Of a stretch of DNA of 12,592 nucleotides, positions 7,949 through 12,592 are shown one piece after another (position 1 is the first letter of the stretch; each line of letters begins with the position of its first letter). The notes beneath the pieces were generated by a model. That model saw only the letters and a program-made list of their open reading frames with translations, had not been told where the DNA came from and did no database searches. The position numbers and the translations under genes are program-made. Source of the DNA: CAYTQK01 sp964439745 (GTDB lineage Bacteria; Desulfobacterota; Desulfobacteria; Desulfobacterales; Desulfosudaceae); contig CAYTQK010000074.1 of NCBI GenBank assembly GCA_964439745.1, forward strand, positions 1 through 12,592. Direction: 5' to 3'.

Positions 7949-7970
7949 AATGAATGAATGTTCATTCATT
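7949..7970. promoter_or_regulatory. FadR/PsrA-like TetR-family operator
   Basis: Two perfect 10-base arms, AATGAATGAA and TTCATTCATT, are separated by TG. The TGAATGA...TCATTCA pattern is the known class of site for TetR-family regulators of fatty-acid degradation (for example Bacillus FadR). It begins 2 bases after the -10 box of the acyl-CoA dehydrogenase promoter and covers the predicted transcription start near 7965, so binding should block transcription. The effector is inferred to be an acyl-CoA. Confidence 0.85.
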
Positions 7971-7971
7971 T

Positions 7972-8000
7972 AATTTACCCAGGCCGGCCATCTTTGTCAA
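7972..8000 (-). promoter_or_regulatory. Sigma-70-type promoter of the acyl-CoA dehydrogenase gene
   Basis: On the minus strand a perfect TTGACA (8000-7995), a 17-base spacer and TAAATT (7977-7972, 4 of 6 matches to TATAAT) form a near-consensus promoter. Transcription would start near 7965, about 80 bases before the start codon, inside the palindromic operator. Confidence 0.8.
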
Positions 8001-8045
8001 GCACAAGTTTTTATTCAACTCCATGAAAAAATCCGATGGTTATGA

Positions 8046-8246
8046 TGCGATCTGCCGCCCCAGGGCGGCCTCGTCATCGGCCTGGCCCTGGTCATGCAGC
8101 AGAACCCGGTTTTTGACGTGATCTCCCCTCTTATCATCAATGTCTTCAGCGGCGCCACCATTATCCATGAGTTCAGCGGACCGGTCATTGCCAAGGCGGC
8201 CCTGAAAAAAGCAGGCGACCTGTCGGCCGCCCCTCCTTCTGTATGA
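8046..8246 (+). pseudogene. C-terminal remnant of a CPA-family cation:proton antiporter
   Basis: From a stop at 8043-8045 to the stop at 8244-8246, one plus-strand frame encodes 66 residues with no good start: the first in-frame ATG (8094) lacks a ribosome site. The peptide reads LPPQGGLVIGLALVM, then a hydrophobic segment DVISPLIINVFSGATII, then HEFSGPVIAKAALKKAGDL. This matches my knowledge of the end of KefB/NhaP-type antiporters: the LLPQGG-x-x-IGLAL membrane segment, a last helix, then xGPxxxKxALxKAGE. All the preceding membrane domain is missing and the sequence to the left (8001-8045) is not recognisable as antiporter in any frame, so I call it a deletion remnant. Minus-strand frames over the same bases look like nothing known. 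Confidence 0.65.
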
Positions 8247-8302
8247 TAACAAACTAATATGATTAAAAATAAAATATAATCACAGCCCGCTTTTTTTGGG
8301 GG
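8247..8302. other. AT-rich spacer before the efflux promoter
   Basis: A stretch of about 35 bases (8246-8280) is strongly A/T-rich in an otherwise GC-rich window, followed by a T7 run at 8291-8297. It contains TATAAT at 8275-8280 but no matching -35. It may help promoter opening for the efflux operon or simply be debris of the lost antiporter region. No gene is seen. Confidence 0.4.
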
Positions 8303-8332
8303 TTGACAGCTCCCGGCAAACCGGGGTACAAA
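8303..8332 (+). promoter_or_regulatory. Promoter of the tetR-efflux operon
   Basis: A perfect TTGACA at 8303-8308 is followed after 18 bases by TACAAA (8327-8332, 4 of 6 matches). The spacer holds a small inverted repeat, CCCGG-caaa-CCGGG (8312-8325). Transcription would begin near 8339, inside the palindrome 8336-8357. Confidence 0.65.
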
Positions 8333-8335
8333 TAA

Positions 8336-8357
8336 GCGGACTGACTGGTCCGTCCGC
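8336..8357. promoter_or_regulatory. TetR-family operator of the efflux operon
   Basis: A 22-base near-palindrome with halves GCGGACTGACT and GGTCCGTCCGC matches at 9 of 11 paired positions with no spacer. The GACnGACnGGTCnGTC pattern is typical of TetR-family efflux repressor sites. It covers the predicted transcription start of the gene just to its right, which encodes a TetR protein, so autorepression and control of the whole efflux operon are likely. Confidence 0.75.
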
Positions 8358-8408
8358 ATGAACCAACAACCCGGCCACCACCATAAGGGATCGTTGAGAC
8401 GAATATTC

Positions 8409-9017
8409 ATGAAAGCCGTGAACAACAAATACCTGTACAACCAGGAAGAAACCACCCGGGACCGGATTCTGGCCGCGGCCAATGTGGAATTTGCCGACAA
8501 GGGCTTCTACCGCACGGTGGTCTCGGATATCGCCGACCGGGCCGGTGTGGTCAAGGGAACGGTTTACCGCCACATCGGCAACAAGGAGGACCTTCTGGGC
8601 TACCCCATCGACGAGGGCGTCAGCCGGGAGGACAGCCGCATCCAGGCGGCCATTGCCGCGGCCGCCGCGCCGGTGGACGCCCTGGCCGCCATTCTCACCA
8701 TCTCTCTGGACCTGCACGACCAGTCCCGGGACCTGAATAAAATCATTATCATGGAAGGCCTGCAGAATATCGGCCGGGTGCAGACCAACCTGCTGGCCGG
8801 GATTCAGCGGATTCATGCCCAGCTGATGGATTTGTTCCAAAAGGGCATTGCCGCCGGGATTTTTATCGATCACAATCCCGATCAAATGACCATGATTTTT
8901 GAGGGCCTGATGTGGTCCATCCTCCGCAATGCCATCCTTTTTGACACCTCCCTGGACAAGGCCACCCTGGAGCCCCTATTATTGGAAATCTGTTTGAATG
9001 GATTTACCAACCCATAA
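8409..9017 (+). CDS. TetR/AcrR-family transcriptional repressor of the efflux operon
   Basis: Encodes 202 residues, normal for the family. The N-terminal DNA-binding domain is clear: TTRDRILAAANVEFADKGF (residues 15-33), then the helix-turn-helix TVVSDIADRAGVVKGTVYRH (36-55) and the closing IGNKEDLL. The rest is a helical ligand-binding and dimerisation domain with no specific signature. The frame is open from ATG 8358, but that codon abuts the operator and has no ribosome site, and the extra 17 residues (rich in His, Gln and Arg) precede the usual family N-terminus; ATG 8409 is preferred although its ribosome site is weak. It heads the operon: the TolC-like gene begins 12 bases after its stop. 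It most likely represses itself and the pump genes and is released by a transported compound. Its site is unlike the ATGAATGAA operator at 7949, so it probably does not control the acyl-CoA dehydrogenase. Confidence 0.93.
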   Translation: MKAVNNKYLYNQEETTRDRILAAANVEFADKGFYRTVVSDIADRAGVVKGTVYRHIGNKEDLLGYPIDEGVSREDSRIQAAIAAAAAPVDALAAILTISLDLHDQSRDLNKIIIMEGLQNIGRVQTNLLAGIQRIHAQLMDLFQKGIAAGIFIDHNPDQMTMIFEGLMWSILRNAILFDTSLDKATLEPLLLEICLNGFTNP

Positions 9018-9029
9018 AGGATACTGCGC

Positions 9030-10400
9030 ATGAGAAAATTCCTGATATCAAAAATGACGGCCCCAGTCCCCGGCCGCGGCCGGCGCTGGGCCGGCCTGGT
9101 TCTGGCCGCGGCTGGCCTGCTGCTGATAATGACGCCGGCCGTCCCGGCCCAGACCTCGACGGCCCGGTCCGCCGGATTAACCCTGGAACAGGCCCGCCAG
9201 CTGGCCCTGGAGCACAACGAAAACATCCAGGCCTCGCGGGAAAACCTGACCCAGGCAGACCGCGACCTGGATGTGGCTACTTCCCATCTCTATCCCCAGC
9301 TGTCCGCCGAAGGTTCGGCCGTGCGGCAGAAGGACCTCAGCCCCCTGACCACCCCGGACGAGTATGAAGTTCTCCAGGTGGGCGTGGATCAACACGTCTA
9401 CCAGATGGGCAAGGTCTGGACCGGCAAGGAGATCGCCCGCCATTATCTCAAGGAGACCCGCCTGACCCATGAACGCCGGGTCCAGGAGATCCTCTTCCAG
9501 GTGACGGCCGCCTACTACGATGTACTGCTGGGGCGGCAGTCCATTGAAATCGCCGAAAGCGCCCTGACCCGGGCGGAAAAGCAGCTGGAACGCGCCCGGG
9601 CCCAGTTCGACGTGGGCATGATCACCGAAACCTATGTGCTGCGGGCGGATGTCCAGGTGGCCCAGGCCAGGGAGCAGCTGGAACGGGCCCGCAACCTGTA
9701 CAACGTGGCCCGTGAGAACCTGGCCCTGGAGATCGGGATCCCGGCCCTGCCCGGCCCCCTGGCGGAACCGGCCGAAGGCGACTTTCCGGAGCAGTCCCTG
9801 GAAACACTGATCGACGATGCCCTGACCCACCGCCTGGATCTGCAGGCGGCCGAAAAGCAGACAGCCGCGGCCGAGGCCAATATTGATTGGGAACGGGCCG
9901 ATTTTTTTCCGAAAATCAGTTTGCACGGGGAATACTCCTGGACCACCGAGGAACTGCTCTACAACATGGAAGATGAGAACTGGAGCGCCTCCCTGAACCT
10001 GAGCTGCCCCCTGTTCACCGGCGGCCGCAACCGGGCCGAGCTGGCCGGCGCCAAATCCAAGCACCGCCAGGCCCGGTATTCCCTGCAGCGGCTGAAAAAC
10101 TCCATCCAGACGGAGGTCCGCAGCGTCTACCTGGAGCTGCAGACCCAGCGCAAGGTACTGATCCAATACAAGGCCCAGGTCCGCTCCGCGGAAAGCAACT
10201 ACCGCCAGGTGACGGCCCAGTTCGAGCAGGGTCTGGCCACCTCGGTCGACCAGGTGGACGCCTTTACCACCCTGAACCAGGCCCAGAACCAGCTGGCCAA
10301 CGCCCATTACAACTATCAGCTCAATCTGGTTAAACTGCAGCTGGTCACCGGCGATTTCGCGATGCCGGCCACGGCTGAACCGGCTGATAATGCAGAATAA
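9030..10400 (+). CDS. TolC-like outer membrane efflux channel
   Basis: Encodes 456 residues. The product begins with a basic stretch (MRKFLISKM... RGRRW) and a hydrophobic core AGLVLAAAGLLLIM, with likely signal-peptidase cleavage after VPA (residue 40). The mature protein shows the outer-membrane efflux protein pattern: LTLEQARQLALEHNENIQASRENL (first repeat, residues 50-73, split here as LTLEQARQLALEHN and what follows), long Ala/Gln/Glu-rich helices, DALTHRLDLQAAEKQ opening the second repeat, LSCPLFTGGRNRAEL before the second hairpin, and FEQGLATSVDQVDA near the end. It forms a trimeric beta-barrel plus periplasmic tunnel and exports what the adaptor and pump deliver. The start has AAAGGA 8 bases upstream. 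No lipobox cysteine follows the signal, so it is TolC-like rather than an OprM-type lipoprotein. It lies between the repressor and adaptor genes. Confidence 0.95.
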   Translation: MRKFLISKMTAPVPGRGRRWAGLVLAAAGLLLIMTPAVPAQTSTARSAGLTLEQARQLALEHNENIQASRENLTQADRDLDVATSHLYPQLSAEGSAVRQKDLSPLTTPDEYEVLQVGVDQHVYQMGKVWTGKEIARHYLKETRLTHERRVQEILFQVTAAYYDVLLGRQSIEIAESALTRAEKQLERARAQFDVGMITETYVLRADVQVAQAREQLERARNLYNVARENLALEIGIPALPGPLAEPAEGDFPEQSLETLIDDALTHRLDLQAAEKQTAAAEANIDWERADFFPKISLHGEYSWTTEELLYNMEDENWSASLNLSCPLFTGGRNRAELAGAKSKHRQARYSLQRLKNSIQTEVRSVYLELQTQRKVLIQYKAQVRSAESNYRQVTAQFEQGLATSVDQVDAFTTLNQAQNQLANAHYNYQLNLVKLQLVTGDFAMPATAEPADNAE

Positions 10401-10426
10401 ACCTGATTTTCCCCAAAGGAGTTGGC

Positions 10427-11560
10427 ATGACCTTTCTGCCTGTTCGCAAACGACATCTCCCCGGACCGCCGCGACGCCTTTGGCTGGCCGTCCTGCTCGG
10501 CCTGTGCCTGCTGTCCACCCCGGTTGCCGCTGAATCCGATTCATCCGGCGGCAAGGAATCGCCCTGCACCCCGGTGGAACTGACGCGGGTACAGCAGGTG
10601 GACATGCGCCGGACCATCAACGGCATCGGCACCCTGGAAGCGGATCAGACGGCACTGATCAAAACCGAGATTACCGGTACCATCGAGACCGTCCATTTTA
10701 CCGAGGGCGCCGTGGTGGCCAGGGGGGACAAACTAATCCAGATCAACGCCGCCAAGCTGCGCAGCCAGCGGCAGGCGGCCCGGGCGGCCCTCAAGGAGGC
10801 CCGGGCCACCCTGGCCAACGCCGAACGGACGTTTCAGCGCCAGCAGGAATTATACCGCCGCAACCTCACCAGCAGGGACGCCCGGGACGAGGCCGAGACC
10901 GCCCGGGAAACGGCTGCCGCCCGGGTGGAAGGATTGACCGCGGAGCTGGACCTGATCGAAGAAGACCTGGCCGACGCCACCATCACCGCCCCCTTTGCCG
11001 GGGTCATCGGGGAACGGCTGGAGGACGTGGGCAACTGGGTCAATACCGGCACGCCCCTGACCACCCTGGTCAAGAGCGACCGGCTGGAAATCGCCTTCCA
11101 CCTGCCGGAACGCTACCTGGGGGATATTGAACCGGGGCAGCAGGTCCGCGTGATCACCGCGGCCCGGCCGGACCAGTCCTTTGGGGGCAAAATTTTCTTC
11201 ATCAGTCCGCAGATCAGCGAGTCCACCCGCAGCATCCTGGTCAAGGCCGGACTGGACAATAGCGGGGGAGACCTTAAACCGGGCGGCTACGCCTCCGTCA
11301 CGGTTACCGTGGCCATTCACCGGGATGCCGCCGTGATCCCCGAGGAAGCCCTCATCCCCACCCGAACCGGGTACAAGGTTTTCGTGGTGGAAGACAACGT
11401 GGCCCGCCTGCGCGAGGTCACCCCGGGCCTGCGACAGCCCGGCCGGGTCGAGATTACCGACGGCCTGGAACCCGGGGAGAACGTGGTCCGCAGCGGCCAT
11501 ATCAACCTGCACGAGGGCAACCGGGTCTGTCCGGCCGTGTCAACCAATAACCCGAATTGA
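10427..11560 (+). CDS. RND efflux periplasmic adaptor (membrane fusion protein, AcrA/MdtA-like)
   Basis: Encodes 377 residues. A signal segment RRLWLAVLLGLCLLSTPVAA (16-35) ends in a likely cleavage before ES; the Cys in it is not in a lipobox, so a soluble periplasmic form is expected. The order of domains is typical of HlyD/AcrA adaptors: beta strands with GIGTLEADQTALIKTEITG (66-84), first lipoyl half ETVHFTEGAVVARGDKL, an alpha hairpin coiled coil (about 112-180, many Ala/Arg/Glu), second lipoyl half ATITAPFAGVIGERLEDVGNWV, the beta-barrel with FHLPERYLGDIEPGQQVRV, and the membrane-proximal domain with LREVTPGLRQPGRVEITDGL. It bridges the pump and the outer membrane channel. Start ATG has AAAGGAG 5 bases upstream, 26 bases after the channel gene's stop. 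No extra domain or damage seen. Confidence 0.96.
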   Translation: MTFLPVRKRHLPGPPRRLWLAVLLGLCLLSTPVAAESDSSGGKESPCTPVELTRVQQVDMRRTINGIGTLEADQTALIKTEITGTIETVHFTEGAVVARGDKLIQINAAKLRSQRQAARAALKEARATLANAERTFQRQQELYRRNLTSRDARDEAETARETAAARVEGLTAELDLIEEDLADATITAPFAGVIGERLEDVGNWVNTGTPLTTLVKSDRLEIAFHLPERYLGDIEPGQQVRVITAARPDQSFGGKIFFISPQISESTRSILVKAGLDNSGGDLKPGGYASVTVTVAIHRDAAVIPEEALIPTRTGYKVFVVEDNVARLREVTPGLRQPGRVEITDGLEPGENVVRSGHINLHEGNRVCPAVSTNNPN

Positions 11561-11567
11561 AAAATTT

Positions 11568-11607
11568 GCAGGGTACCGCATCTCCCGCGTCAGATACGGC
11601 CCCCTGC
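11568..11607 (+). other. Imperfect hairpin between adaptor and pump genes
   Basis: In the 80-base gap the arms GCAGGGtaCCG and CGGccCCCTGC pair at 9 of 11 positions around an 18-base loop. There is no T run after it, so it is not a standard terminator. It could stabilise the upstream message or reduce read-through into the pump gene, but chance pairing in GC-rich DNA is possible. Confidence 0.3.
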
Positions 11608-11640
11608 CAATCGCTTCCCTAAAGAAGGTATGAATCCGTC

Positions 11641-12592
11641 ATGATCTGGAACCTGTGCATCCGGCGCCCGGTGCTGTCCACCGTTGTCTTTCTGGCCATT
11701 CTCATCTTCGGCATCTACGGCTACCTGGAAATGCCGGTCCGGGAATACCCGGACGTGGACTTCCCCATCGTCAACGTCAGCGTGGTCCTGTCCGGCGCCT
11801 CCCCGGAAGTCATCGAGACCGAGGTGGTGGAACCCCTGGAAGAAGAGCTGAACACCATCGAGGGCATCAAGGAACTCACCTCCACCTGCCGCGAACAGGT
11901 CGGCAGCGTCACCGTGGAGTTCGAACTCTCCCGGGACGTGGACGTGGCCGCCCAGGATGTCCGCGACCGGGTCACCCGGGCCCGTACCGAGATGTCGGAC
12001 AATATCGAGGAGCCCATTATCCGCAAGATGGATCCGGACGCCCAGGCGGTCATGTGGGTCTCCCTGACCGGCAGCGAACGCTGGGACATGATCCGGTTGA
12101 CCGATTACGCTGACCGCAACCTGAAAAACCGCCTGGAAAAACTGCCCGGTGTGGGCCAGGTTCAAATCGGGGGAGAGCGCAAGTACGCCGTGCGGATCCG
12201 GCTTGATCCGGAAAAACTGGCCTCCCATCAACTCACCGTCCAGGACGTGGTCGGCGTCATTGAGCAGGAAAACGTGGACATCCCCTCCGGCCGGCTGGAA
12301 AGCGTCAACCGGGAATTTCTCATCAAGGTGGAAAGCCAGTTCGCCTCGGCCGAACCCTTCAATGACCTCATTCTCACCTACCAGGACGGGGCGCCGGTGC
12401 GGCTGGCCGATGTCGGCCGGTCCGTGGCCAGCGTGGAAAACGACCGCAACGTGGCCCGGTTCAACGGCGAACCCACCATCGGCCTGGGCATCGTCAAGCA
12501 GTCCGACGCCAACATGATCGAGGTGGTCGAGCGCATCAAGGCCGAACTGGAAGCGGCCAGCCGGGATTTTCCCCCCGGCCTGACCTACCAGG
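11641..12592 (+). CDS. RND efflux pump, inner membrane permease subunit (HAE1/AcrB-like, partial)
   Basis: The frame is open from ATG 11641 to the right edge, giving 317 codons of a protein normally about 1,030 residues. It begins MIWNLCIRRPVLSTVVFLAI, the usual short cytoplasmic N-terminus and first membrane helix (to about residue 28). The porter-domain signature follows: REYPDVDFPIVNVSVVLSGA, then EVVEPLEEELNTIEGIKEL and VRDRVTRARTEMSDNIEEP, then KLPGVGQVQIGGERKYAVRI and the PSGRLES region. This is the proton-driven trimeric pump that takes substrates from the periplasm or inner membrane and passes them to the channel via the adaptor. Soft organic molecules are the normal HAE1 substrates, judged from the porter sequence and not from any metal-binding motif. 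The ribosome site AAGAAGG lies 12 bases upstream, a long spacing; no other in-frame start exists after the stop at 11620-11622. Confidence 0.96.
   Translation, partial: MIWNLCIRRPVLSTVVFLAILIFGIYGYLEMPVREYPDVDFPIVNVSVVLSGASPEVIETEVVEPLEEELNTIEGIKELTSTCREQVGSVTVEFELSRDVDVAAQDVRDRVTRARTEMSDNIEEPIIRKMDPDAQAVMWVSLTGSERWDMIRLTDYADRNLKNRLEKLPGVGQVQIGGERKYAVRIRLDPEKLASHQLTVQDVVGVIEQENVDIPSGRLESVNREFLIKVESQFASAEPFNDLILTYQDGAPVRLADVGRSVASVENDRNVARFNGEPTIGLGIVKQSDANMIEVVERIKAELEAASRDFPPGLTYQ

Noticed and set aside
8275..8280. Perfect TATAAT as a -10 box
   Set aside because: No -35-like sequence lies 16-18 bases upstream, and the stretch is simply A/T-rich.
8358..8408. Longer N-terminus for the TetR protein from ATG 8358
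   Set aside because: No ribosome site is possible there because the operator directly precedes it, the predicted transcript starts only about 20 bases earlier, and the extra 17 residues do not look like a TetR N-terminus.
8015..8500. 161-codon minus-strand frame across the gap and the tetR start
   Set aside because: It crosses the efflux promoter, the operator and the repressor's DNA-binding domain, has no recognisable motif, and lies opposite the antiporter-like remnant, which is the better coding explanation.

Overview
This is a GC-rich bacterial window (about 60% G+C by eye). The gene content suggests an anaerobic bacterium, possibly a Desulfobacteraceae-type sulfate reducer or relative: a benzoyl-CoA-reductase / 2-hydroxyacyl-CoA-dehydratase type cluster, a DmdC/FadE-type acyl-CoA dehydrogenase and a Gram-negative tripartite efflux operon. 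The taxon is inferred from gene families only; no marker gene is present.

Left part (1-3637, minus strand): four tightly packed genes, transcribed right to left. They encode two HgdA/HgdB-fold iron-sulfur subunits (373 and 480 aa) and two BadF/BcrA-type ATPase activators (273 aa, and one cut by the window edge). Junctions overlap by 4, 1 and 4 bases, so translation is coupled. Two different catalytic-type subunits followed by two different activators is the layout of an ATP-dependent class I benzoyl-CoA reductase, closest in order and size to the Bzd (NOPQ) type. A dehydratase-like relative acting on another acyl-CoA cannot be excluded.

Middle part (3790-8000, minus strand): htpG (Hsp90 chaperone) and a DmdC-like acyl-CoA dehydrogenase are separate units, each ending in a clear rho-independent terminator. 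The dehydrogenase has a near-consensus promoter. A perfect 10+2+10 palindrome of the ATGAATGAA class covers its predicted transcription start, as expected for fatty-acid-type control by a TetR-family FadR/PsrA-like repressor.

Gap 8001-8357: the C-terminal remnant of a cation:proton antiporter (8046-8246, plus strand), a short AT-rich stretch, then a promoter with a different TetR-type palindrome (8336-8357).

Right part (8409-12592, plus strand): an efflux operon in the order TetR repressor, TolC-like outer membrane channel, periplasmic adaptor, RND pump (cut by the right edge). The repressor probably binds 8336-8357, controlling itself and the three efflux genes. No tRNA, rRNA, CRISPR array or insertion sequence was seen.
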